64,000 bases of DNA from assembly GCA_019694795.1 (NCBI GenBank), contig JAIBBF010000005.1, positions 40,980-104,979 of the forward strand. The letters are read 5' to 3'. The notes under the pieces were generated by a model that was not told where the DNA came from, did not search any database, and saw only the letters and a program-made list of their open reading frames with translations. Shown here one piece after another: positions 56,407 through 64,000 of the stretch; the first letter of the stretch is position 1, and each line of letters starts with the position of its first letter. The translations under genes and the position numbers were made by a program. Origin of the DNA: Flavobacteriales bacterium (GTDB taxonomy: Bacteria > Bacteroidota > Bacteroidia > Flavobacteriales_D > UBA2798).

Positions 56407-56996
56407 TGAGTTTTCAATTATTTGGCGCGGTTTTGTCGGGTGGTAAGAGCAGCCGAATGGGAAGTGATAAGGCATTGCTTCCGTGGGCAAATTCAAACTT
56501 TCTACATTCGGCGATTCATCTAATTAAACCATTCTGCAAAAAGGTTATTATTTGTTCCGCGAATCCAAATCATGATATAGATGGTGAAATTCGAATTCAT
56601 GATATTGTTCCATCGCATGGACCTGTTTCCGGGATTATTTCGGCATTGTCCTTTTTTTCGGAATACCCTGTTTTAATAGTTGCCTGCGATATGCCTTTTT
56701 TAAGTAAAATGGTAATTATTGAACTCTGTAAAAATTATCATTCAAAATATGATGCAATTGTGTTTGTTGAGCAGGGTGAACGAGAGCCGCTTTGTTCCAT
56801 TTACAATCCTACTTCTCTTTTAAAATTTCAAAAGAGTTTCGATTCTGGAGTTTATAAACTGCAGGAAATATTAAATGGTATGGATGTGAAGTATGTTATG
56901 TTGAAACGCAATTTTAATAATTTTTCGGAATCATATTTTCGAAATGTAAATACCATGGATGATTATAAACAATTAATTGAAAAATATTATGAGTAA
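56403..56996 (+). CDS. mobA: Molybdenum cofactor guanylyltransferase
   Basis: 197 residues. The nucleotidyltransferase motif GAVLSGGKSSRMGSDKALLPW (about residues 6-26) and the metal-binding CDMPFLS (about 96-102) are intact. MobA links GMP to molybdopterin to give the MGD cofactor needed by NarG. It overlaps both neighbours by a few bases. Confidence 0.94.
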   Translation: MMSFQLFGAVLSGGKSSRMGSDKALLPWANSNFLHSAIHLIKPFCKKVIICSANPNHDIDGEIRIHDIVPSHGPVSGIISALSFFSEYPVLIVACDMPFLSKMVIIELCKNYHSKYDAIVFVEQGEREPLCSIYNPTSLLKFQKSFDSGVYKLQEILNGMDVKYVMLKRNFNNFSESYFRNVNTMDDYKQLIEKYYE

Positions 56997-57231
56997 TTGT
57001 GAAATCATATTTAACGGGTCGCTTCAAGACCGAACCGGATGCTTAGGTGCATATATTGAAATTCAACCGGGAGATACATTATTGGATGTTCATGTCCAAG
57101 CAATAAATCGTTTTCCGGTGCTACGGGGCTTGACATATTCAATTGCTTCTGAGTCTGATTTTATGCATCAGAATGATTTAGTTAGAGAAGGACAAAAGAT
57201 TCATTTTATGCCACCCTTTGCAGGAGGATGA
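56989..57231 (+). CDS. moaD: Molybdopterin synthase sulfur carrier subunit
   Basis: 80 residues from the ATG at 56,989, which overlaps the mobA stop. It is a ubiquitin-like fold ending in PPFAGG, the C-terminal Gly-Gly that is adenylylated by MoeB and thiocarboxylated. The end overlaps the moeB start (ATGA) by 4 bp, so translation is coupled with its activating enzyme. Confidence 0.93.
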   Translation: MSNCEIIFNGSLQDRTGCLGAYIEIQPGDTLLDVHVQAINRFPVLRGLTYSIASESDFMHQNDLVREGQKIHFMPPFAGG

Positions 57232-58298
57232 TTTTTATGGAAACGGATGATAGATATTCGCGACAAGTGATGTTTGCTGGTTTTGGTAAACAACGACAGG
57301 AAAAATTGCAATTGGCTCGTGTTTTTATTGCAGGTGCCGGAGGGCTGGGTTCTCCTGTAATCCAATATCTTGCAGGATGCGGCGTTGGAGAGTTGGTCAT
57401 TGCGGATTTTGATAAAGTTGAATTATCCAATCTTCACAGACAAACAATATTTAATGAATCTCAGATTGGTCAATTCAAATCCTTTTGTTCTGCCTTGTGG
57501 GTAAAGCAATTTAATGCTTCGATTAAGGTTTCATATATTACAGAAAGAATTACGTCCGATTATTTGAATCTGATGCATGTTAATTTTGACGTTGTAATAG
57601 ATGCAACGGATAATCTCGAGACCAGATATGTTTTAGATTCATGGTGCGGTAAACGTCAAATACCATTGATTTATGGCGGAGTTTCGGGGACTAATGGTCA
57701 ATTGTCTGTATTTCATTTCCCTAATTCTCATAATGAGAAATTTTCATTTCAAGATGTATTCCCTATTCGGCATAGTGACTCCATTAATTGTAATTGTGTT
57801 ACAGAAGGAGTTATAGGAACAGTCCCGGGAATTGTGGGAATATATCAGGCCATGGAAGCGATTAAAATTATAACTGGGATAGGAGAAGTTTTTTCTGGAA
57901 TTCTTTTACATATAAATACGATTACTGGCGAAAATAAAAGACTCAGAATCCACAAAACGAAACTTGAAAGTGAAAAAATTATGGAGGATACCTGTGTTCA
58001 AGAATTGGAGATTAATGAATTTATGAAGGGCTTTGAGCAGGGTATATTTTCTTTTTTTGTTGATGTAAGGGAGGAGAACGAATTGCCTGATTTTCCATTT
58101 GAGAATGTTTTACGAATCCCCCTTAGTGAGATTCAAAATTCAGTTCACTTAATTCCGAGTGATGCTAACGTTGTCCTGGTTTGTAATTCGGGATTACGAA
58201 GTTTAAATGCTTGCCGTATATTAAATAATCTTGGAAATTTCGAAAAATTATTTTCCCTGAAAGGGGGACTTTTAAAATTGTTATCTGTGAATAAATAA
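57228..58298 (+). CDS. moeB: MoeB-type adenylyltransferase fused to a rhodanese domain
   Basis: 356 residues (ATG at 57,228; 57,237 also possible). ThiF-fold domain (about 1-240) with GAGGLGSPVIQYLAGCGVGE, the catalytic Asp in DATDN and RYSRQ at the N-terminus. The C-terminal rhodanese domain (about 260-356) has VDVREENELPDFPFENV and the active Cys in LVCNSGLRS. The two CxxC pairs that bind zinc in E. coli MoeB are not present. It should activate MoaD and supply its sulfur in one protein. Confidence 0.92.
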   Translation: MIFMETDDRYSRQVMFAGFGKQRQEKLQLARVFIAGAGGLGSPVIQYLAGCGVGELVIADFDKVELSNLHRQTIFNESQIGQFKSFCSALWVKQFNASIKVSYITERITSDYLNLMHVNFDVVIDATDNLETRYVLDSWCGKRQIPLIYGGVSGTNGQLSVFHFPNSHNEKFSFQDVFPIRHSDSINCNCVTEGVIGTVPGIVGIYQAMEAIKIITGIGEVFSGILLHINTITGENKRLRIHKTKLESEKIMEDTCVQELEINEFMKGFEQGIFSFFVDVREENELPDFPFENVLRIPLSEIQNSVHLIPSDANVVLVCNSGLRSLNACRILNNLGNFEKLFSLKGGLLKLLSVNK

Positions 58299-58309
58299 AC
58301 TGATATCCT

Positions 58310-58744
58310 ATGACTAAATCAATTTTTCAGGAAGGAGCAATTTCGCCATTACAAATTGCTAAGGCAATCGAAAAGCATAGCACAAAACTTATGATTGGCG
58401 CCCATGACATTTTTTTGGGTCAGGTGAGATCCGATCAAATAGATGAGAAGAATGTTGTTGCAATCGAGTATTCTGCAAATCCAATGTTCGCTGATAAGGT
58501 TATGCAAAATATTCGTGAAGAAACATTTGAGAAATATAGAATTACCTGTATGCATGTTCACCATTCTCTTGGTAGAGTCTCGGCAGGAGAGATTTGTTTA
58601 TTTGTGTTTGTTTCTGCTGCACATCGTCACACGGCCTTCGAGGCTACCAGATATTTGGTTGAGAGAATTAAAAAAGAATTGCCGGTTTGGGGCAAAGAAC
58701 TATTTATGGATGAATCATATCAATGGAAAACAAATACTTTGTAA
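58310..58744 (+). CDS. moaE: Molybdopterin synthase catalytic subunit
   Basis: 144 residues. The MoaE motifs IFLGQVRSD, VAIEYSANPMF, HHSLGRVSAGE and VSAAHRHTAFEATRYLVERIKKELPVWGKE are present, including the late lysines that contact the MoaD tail. With MoaD it converts precursor Z (cPMP) to molybdopterin. It lies 11 bp after moeB and 1 bp before the next ATG. Confidence 0.95.
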   Translation: MTKSIFQEGAISPLQIAKAIEKHSTKLMIGAHDIFLGQVRSDQIDEKNVVAIEYSANPMFADKVMQNIREETFEKYRITCMHVHHSLGRVSAGEICLFVFVSAAHRHTAFEATRYLVERIKKELPVWGKELFMDESYQWKTNTL

Positions 58745-58745
58745 A

Positions 58746-59666
58746 ATGGTCGATATTACCTTAAAAAATTATTCCCTTCGCAAAGCAATCGCTCAAAGCC
58801 TTGTTACTGTTAGTAAACAGGAAACCATAGAATTAATCAGGTCGAACCAGATCCCAAAGGGGAATATTTTTGAAATGAGTAAAGTTGCGGGGCTGTTCGG
58901 TATAAAACGTACCAGCGATTTGATTCCGGATTGCCACCCTTTACCGGTTGAGTTTTCCTCCATTAAAGGTAGTATTGATGGACTTTCAATTGTCATTGAA
59001 GTAGAAGTTCATACTATTTACAAAACAGGTGTTGAGGTTGAGGCAATGACCGGAGCAAGTATTGCAGCGTTGACGATTTACGATATGCTTAAGCCTGTGG
59101 ACAAAGGTGTTATTATTGAGAAAACATTTCTGGTTGAGAAAAAAGGTGGAAAATCGGACTTTCAAAAAGATATTGATTCTTCTTTGAAGGCAGCAGTGGT
59201 GGTTTGTTCAGACACCATTTCTGGCGGGAGCAAGGAGGATAAGGCAGGAAAAGCAATAATTCGTCACCTTGAAAGAAATAAAGTGAAAGTTGCGGATTAT
59301 TTTATTATTCCAGATGATCCAAATGAAATTGCATCACTGGTTCATCAAATGAACGATGCAGGGTGTAATATGCTCTTTTTTACAGGTGGCACCGGACTTT
59401 CAAGACGAGATGTTACTCCTGATGTTGTTAAGCCATTACTCACCAGAGAAATCCCTGGTATTATGGAAATGATTAGAAGTTATGGACAGCATCGATCTCC
59501 GTATTCATTTCTTTCAAGAGGGGTTTCAGGAATGGTGAACGACATGCTTGTAATTACTTTGCCCGGTTCTACAAAAGGTGCGGATGAGAGTATGCACGCT
59601 ATTATGCCTCATATCTTGCATTTATTTAAGGTCATTGATGGTGGGGGACATGAAGGAGGTTATTAA
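58746..59666 (+). CDS. MoaC-MogA fusion (cPMP synthase / molybdopterin adenylyltransferase)
   Basis: 306 residues from the ATG at 58,746, two bases after moaE. The first half (about 1-148) is MoaC: MVDITLKNYSLRKAIA, DLIPDCHPLPVEF, TGVEVEAMTGASIAALTIYDMLK and the KKGGKS end. The second half (about 152-306) is MogA/MoaB: VVCSDTISGGSKEDKAGKAI, LFFTGGTGLSRRDVTPDV and LPGSTKGADESMHAIMPHI. It thus carries the second MoaA/MoaC step and molybdopterin adenylylation. No moaA gene is in the window, so the first step is encoded elsewhere. Confidence 0.94.
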   Translation: MVDITLKNYSLRKAIAQSLVTVSKQETIELIRSNQIPKGNIFEMSKVAGLFGIKRTSDLIPDCHPLPVEFSSIKGSIDGLSIVIEVEVHTIYKTGVEVEAMTGASIAALTIYDMLKPVDKGVIIEKTFLVEKKGGKSDFQKDIDSSLKAAVVVCSDTISGGSKEDKAGKAIIRHLERNKVKVADYFIIPDDPNEIASLVHQMNDAGCNMLFFTGGTGLSRRDVTPDVVKPLLTREIPGIMEMIRSYGQHRSPYSFLSRGVSGMVNDMLVITLPGSTKGADESMHAIMPHILHLFKVIDGGGHEGGY

Positions 59667-59733
59667 ATGTAAAGATGTTTACAAATGGCTTAAGATAATT
59701 TAGGGTGTATTGATAGACATTTTCATCGAGTAC

Positions 59734-59776
59734 TAAAAAAATAATCGGGGATATCGCATCAGCAATACCCCCGATT
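59734..59776 (-). terminator. Rho-independent terminator of the unknown gene at 59,798
   Basis: AATCGGGG (59,743-59,750) pairs with CCCCGATT (59,769-59,776). On the minus strand the stem is followed by ATTATTTTTTT. On the plus strand there is no T-run, so the moaC-mog end is probably closed by readthrough or another mechanism. Confidence 0.75.
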
Positions 59777-59797
59777 GGTATTCAACAAGCATCGTTA

Positions 59798-60274
59798 TTA
59801 AATTGGAAGCTCAAAGGAAGTTTTCCAGATTTCATCTGAAATATTGGATTTTACTTTAAGTTCAAGAAAGGATTCATCACCTGATTTGATGATGCTTCTA
59901 TCAATGATTTGTCCGTCTTCAGATGTGTTATCACCATGAGATTTTGACATGGTATCACCCAGTCTTGGGAGAAATGGATATAGTAAGGTCAGTTTTTCAT
60001 CTTCTGTTTTAACTAATTTTGACGCTGCATTGAATAGAAGTTCTTCAAATTTTTCAATGAATACATCTTGTTCCATTTTTTTGGCTTCATCGGCCGGAAT
60101 TGATTTTGTCCAATCTATAAAGGCACTAATGGCTTCTTTTCCTGAACTTTCCTGAACATAATTTGGAAATGGTGATCTGAAGAACTCATTATCTGTATGC
60201 CAATATTTTATGGCTGATAACAACATATCGGCTTCAACAACCTCTAATTCGTTTATTTTTTCTTTAAGTACCAT
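59798..60274 (-). CDS. Hypothetical protein under an FNR-type box
   Basis: 158 residues, acidic, soluble, with no signal peptide or membrane segment. The first two thirds look helical (ELEVVEADMLLSAIKYW, KEAISAFIDWTKSI, FIEKFEELLFNAASKLV, EKLTLLYPFLPRLGD). A strand-rich tail follows (DRSIIKSGDESFLELKV, then ISDEIWKTSFELPI). I recognise no family. Its context is informative: an FNR-type palindrome and a -7 element upstream (60,290-60,333) and a terminator downstream, so it is a single-gene unit inside the anaerobic set. Confidence 0.75.
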   Translation of the reverse strand: MVLKEKINELEVVEADMLLSAIKYWHTDNEFFRSPFPNYVQESSGKEAISAFIDWTKSIPADEAKKMEQDVFIEKFEELLFNAASKLVKTEDEKLTLLYPFLPRLGDTMSKSHGDNTSEDGQIIDRSIIKSGDESFLELKVKSNISDEIWKTSFELPI

Positions 60275-60289
60275 ACGATGACTTTTCTT

Positions 60290-60333
60290 CGAAATTAGAG
60301 TGTATTCTTTTTTCTAAATATGATGTATGTCAT
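60290..60333 (-). promoter_or_regulatory. FNR-type box and -7 element of the unknown gene at 59,798
   Basis: ATGATGTATGTCAT lies at 60,320-60,333. A minus-strand TAATTTCG (60,290-60,297), with five of the six fixed bases of TAnnTTTG, is 33 bp away centre to centre and ends 15 nt before the ATG at 60,274. Confidence 0.65.
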
Positions 60334-60339
60334 AATGCT

Positions 60340-60804
60340 CTATTCTCTTTCAATTCTTTTCCTTTTTCTTTCCAAGGCCAAATCAAATTGCTTTTTTTCT
60401 TCTGCTGTACCGGGCTTCACTTGCGGAACCGGAGTGGGTTTTTGGTCGTCATCAATGGCTACAAATGTGAAGTATGCCTCCGATAGTTTTTTTGATCGAT
60501 TCGTGGTTACGCGTCTAGATTCAGCCTTAACGTGAATTTCCATTGAACTTTGAAAGGATCTCGTTATTTTAGCCCTAATTGAAATGACCTCTCCAACCGT
60601 TGCTCCTTCTTTAAAAGTCAATTCTTCAACACATGCTGTAACTGCAATTTTTTCGGCATGAGTTTGTGCACATACGGCACAAGCTATATCCATCCAATCC
60701 ATGAGCCTTCCGCCTTGTAATATACCCATAGGGTTAGTATCGTTCGGAAATACCACTTGTGTAAATACCGTTTCAGAATCTTTTGGGGGCTTGCTTGTTT
60801 TCAT
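60340..60804 (-). CDS. Acyl-CoA thioesterase (hotdog fold, YciA/BFIT-like)
   Basis: 154 residues from the ATG at 60,804; the frame stays open to 60,852 but those codons cross the FNR-type box. The hotdog motif NPMGILQGGRLMDWMDIAC (with the catalytic Asp/Asn region) and the AYFTFVAIDDDQKP strand match short cytoplasmic acyl-CoA thioesterases. A Lys/Arg-rich C-terminal tail follows (ALERKRKRIERE). It is divergent from the lyase gene with an FNR-type box between them. Confidence 0.92.
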   Translation of the reverse strand: MKTSKPPKDSETVFTQVVFPNDTNPMGILQGGRLMDWMDIACAVCAQTHAEKIAVTACVEELTFKEGATVGEVISIRAKITRSFQSSMEIHVKAESRRVTTNRSKKLSEAYFTFVAIDDDQKPTPVPQVKPGTAEEKKQFDLALERKRKRIERE

Positions 60805-60838
60805 ACTGCAAAACAATAAAGTGTGATTTTTAAAAACC

Positions 60839-60852
60839 ATGATGGCTATCAT
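60839..60852. promoter_or_regulatory. FNR-type box between the thioesterase and the lyase gene
   Basis: ATGATGGCTATCAT, perfect half-sites. On the minus side TTGTTTTG (60,809-60,816) is 33 bp away centre to centre; on the plus side TTTATTTG (60,876-60,883) is 34 bp away. Each matches five of the six fixed bases of TAnnTTTG. The thioesterase would have almost no leader. Confidence 0.7.
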
Positions 60853-60872
60853 AGTTTTTTGAGTATTGATAG

Positions 60873-62288
<1,416 letters not shown>

Positions 62289-62717
62289 TAATTCCGATTC
62301 GTTACTTTGCGATTGAAATACTTATCTTTTTAGTGGTTTGTGATGCTAATATTATTGCAATCATCTCCAATTGAAATTGGTTAGTAACATGCTCATGTGA
62401 ATTATTTTCCGGGACTATTTCAGGGTGTAAGGTAATTGCAAATTGAGGCCTGTCAATAGAAATGGTAACACCTAAAGTAGCATTTAGTATGGTTATTGGG
62501 TTCACTAATGAGTTAATTCATTGGTCATAATAATTACTGGAAAAGAGGAACAATTTTCAGTCGTGAAATATTTAAGTTCCGGTATCTTTGAATAGTAAAA
62601 TAGAACTTTCGAATTTTGTTATTGTTGATTATTTCGTTTCCAATAACTACAATTTATTAGACCCGGATTTAATAATGGTTGTTCTCTTTAAAAATGAAAT
62701 GTTGTATAAATGTATTT
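62289..62717. other. 429-bp spacer
   Basis: AT-rich spacer between the converging lyase and TonB-receptor genes. It has one 67-codon open frame on the minus strand (62,302-62,505) with no recognisable family or promoter, which I do not accept as a gene, and a weak ATGA-N6-TCAT match at 62,508. I see nothing else. Confidence 0.5.
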
Positions 62718-64000
62718 TTAGAGATTTAAGTTTACGGTAAAATAATATATTCCTCCTATACTTGGCCCTCCAAGTATAGAATAGTAATATTGGTTGAATG
62801 CGTTGTTTGCTCCTGCTTTAAAATTTATTTTTCTGTTTTTTGAAATCCATGTTAGGTTTGCATCAATAGTGAAAAACGATGGAACCATTCCGGATACCAA
62901 AAATGATATATATTTATAGGAAGTTTGATAGTGAAATTGAACCCCAAATCCAAACCTTTTATAGAAATCGTCCCATTGGGCATTTAAATTTGTCGTAACA
63001 GTTGGAGTATTAAATCCATCTTCCAGTCCGTCTCCATTTTCCGTGTTGTACAACTTTGCTATTGAAATATTATGTTTTATCAATATTTTCTCGAAAAGCC
63101 TAAGTTGAATTCCAAAACTTCCACCAGCGCTTATGACTCTTGATTTAGAATTTGTCCATAGTCTATATTTTAATTGTTTATTTTTTTCATACAAAAAGAA
63201 GGCAATAGAATCAGTATCATTTGTTAATGGAACGCTAGCTTCTACTTGCGCAATAAAATTATCAAAACTTGAAGCGTATCCATCAATATCGATAAAAAGC
63301 TTTTCGTGAAAGAATTTTGCCCTAATTCCGCCTTCTATTGATTTAAGATGCTCAGGTTGTAGGTATGTGTATGGATTTATTTTTAATAAATATGTATTAG
63401 CAATAATTGCCTGGTCTTGACTTATTCCTAGATTATTCATGTCGGAATTTACCTTGGCTTGAAATTTTTCAATTGAAGATTTTGTATACGAATTTTCAAA
63501 TATTCCTTCAGACATTATTCTTAATCCGCCAACACGTTTCACACCTCCGGAATTTACGTTTGAGAACCCTTCAAATATGCTTGGGAATCTATACCCGGAT
63601 TGATAACCGATTCTAAGTTGAATTTTTTTCGGATTATTCCATGAAATTGTAATTCTGGGATTTAATTTCATTTTGAAATAGTCACATTTGTCAATTCGAA
63701 TTGCACTAGTAACTTTAAGATTGCTCTTGAATGTAGAAGAAGCTTGGATAAAGCCTCCATATTTAGAATAATCTAGGTTCTTTTTTTGGGGATTAGGATT
63801 AATAAAATAATTTCCATCCGGTATAATACTGTACCTTCTCCAATCCACTCCGCTTAGAAGTGAGATTTTATTTTTCCCTATGAATAAAGAACATATTTCA
63901 TTCCAATTCATACCTATTTCTCCGTTAGTAAGAAATGATTTAACTTTTAATGCGGCTCCTAAGTCCCAATTATTAATATTAATTAGAGAGGCTTTCATTT
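62718..64000 (-). CDS. TonB-dependent receptor, C-terminal barrel (N-terminus beyond window)
   Basis: About 427 residues remain of the outer-membrane beta-barrel. Alternating hydrophobic strands, IQLRIGYQSGYRFPSIFEGF (the conserved receptor 'R.P...E' segment) and a C-terminal strand ending in an aromatic-rich YYFTVNLNL identify it. The plug domain and signal peptide lie outside. The ligand cannot be told. The reading frame shows no stop before the right edge. Confidence 0.85.
   Translation of the reverse strand, partial: MKASLININNWDLGAALKVKSFLTNGEIGMNWNEICSLFIGKNKISLLSGVDWRRYSIIPDGNYFINPNPQKKNLDYSKYGGFIQASSTFKSNLKVTSAIRIDKCDYFKMKLNPRITISWNNPKKIQLRIGYQSGYRFPSIFEGFSNVNSGGVKRVGGLRIMSEGIFENSYTKSSIEKFQAKVNSDMNNLGISQDQAIIANTYLLKINPYTYLQPEHLKSIEGGIRAKFFHEKLFIDIDGYASSFDNFIAQVEASVPLTNDTDSIAFFLYEKNKQLKYRLWTNSKSRVISAGGSFGIQLRLFEKILIKHNISIAKLYNTENGDGLEDGFNTPTVTTNLNAQWDDFYKRFGFGVQFHYQTSYKYISFLVSGMVPSFFTIDANLTWISKNRKINFKAGANNAFNQYYYSILGGPSIGGIYYFTVNLNL

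Noticed and set aside
58443..58745. N-terminal extension of the MoaC-Mog protein
   Set aside because: The open frame runs inside moaE in another frame; MoaC homology begins at the ATG at 58,746.
62302..62505. 67-codon open frame on the minus strand
   Set aside because: No family, no convincing promoter, odd composition, and it lies in a spacer between converging genes; open frames of this size occur by chance in AT-rich sequence.
62508..62521. ATGAGTTAATTCAT as a sixth FNR-type box
   Set aside because: It has the ATGA-N6-TCAT ends but not the fifth half-site base, and no gene starts at a fitting distance. About one such match is expected by chance in 64 kb.

Overview
The window looks like a chromosomal segment of a Bacteroidota bacterium (Flavobacteriia/Sphingobacteriia grade). 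The evidence is the type IX secretion C-terminal domains (a SprB-repeat adhesin and two proteins with type A tails), promoters of the TAnnTTTG type, few Shine-Dalgarno sequences, a six-domain S1 protein behind a TACATTTG promoter, and an alternative complex III (Act) operon. No tRNA, rRNA, CRISPR array, insertion sequence or prophage was recognised.

The first part (about 1-29 kb) is mostly housekeeping and cell-surface genes: a DUF58 protein (cut by the left edge), thioredoxin, rpsA, pyrR-pyrB, a STAS protein, RNase Z, fmt, a MATE exporter, an RlmI-like methyltransferase, a three-gene MacAB/Lol-like ABC system, a 2,097-residue SprB-type adhesin, a universal stress protein, a secreted haem/copper monooxygenase-like protein, a persulfide dioxygenase-rhodanese protein and a second metallo-beta-lactamase-fold hydrolase. 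A 700-bp spacer at 28,958-29,658 carries a broken GIY-YIG gene and an imperfect palindrome, and marks the change to the second part.

The second part (about 29.6-62.3 kb) is a set of genes for life without oxygen. One long minus-strand run reads narC-like dihaem cytochrome, narG, narH, narJ, narI, actA, actB, actC, actD, actE, actF, a Crp/Fnr regulator, a HemN-like radical SAM protein and a proline dehydrogenase, with gaps of 0-20 bp or small overlaps. A class II (B12-dependent) ribonucleotide reductase follows after 160 bp. Upstream lie nadB-nadA (minus) and, divergently, moeA and a molybdenum-cofactor cluster (ModE-like regulator, TSUP permease, mobA, moaD, moeB-rhodanese, moaE, moaC-mog fusion). 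Beyond these are an unknown 158-residue protein, an acyl-CoA thioesterase, and a beta-eliminating lyase whose residues match tyrosine phenol-lyase rather than tryptophanase.

The main observation is that five near-identical FNR-type palindromes (TTGAT/ATGAT-N4-ATCAT/GTCAT) lie upstream of these transcription units and nowhere convincing elsewhere. They sit about 33 bp (or 55 bp) from a TAnnTTTG-like -7 element, the spacing expected for class II (or class I) activation. The Fnr-like protein encoded inside the nitrate-reductase/ACIII operon has four cysteines placed like those of an oxygen-sensing [4Fe-4S] FNR. Together this suggests a self-contained FNR regulon in which nitrate reductase, its molybdenum cofactor, NAD synthesis and an alternative complex III without a terminal oxidase next to it are switched on together. 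The right edge cuts a TonB-dependent receptor.
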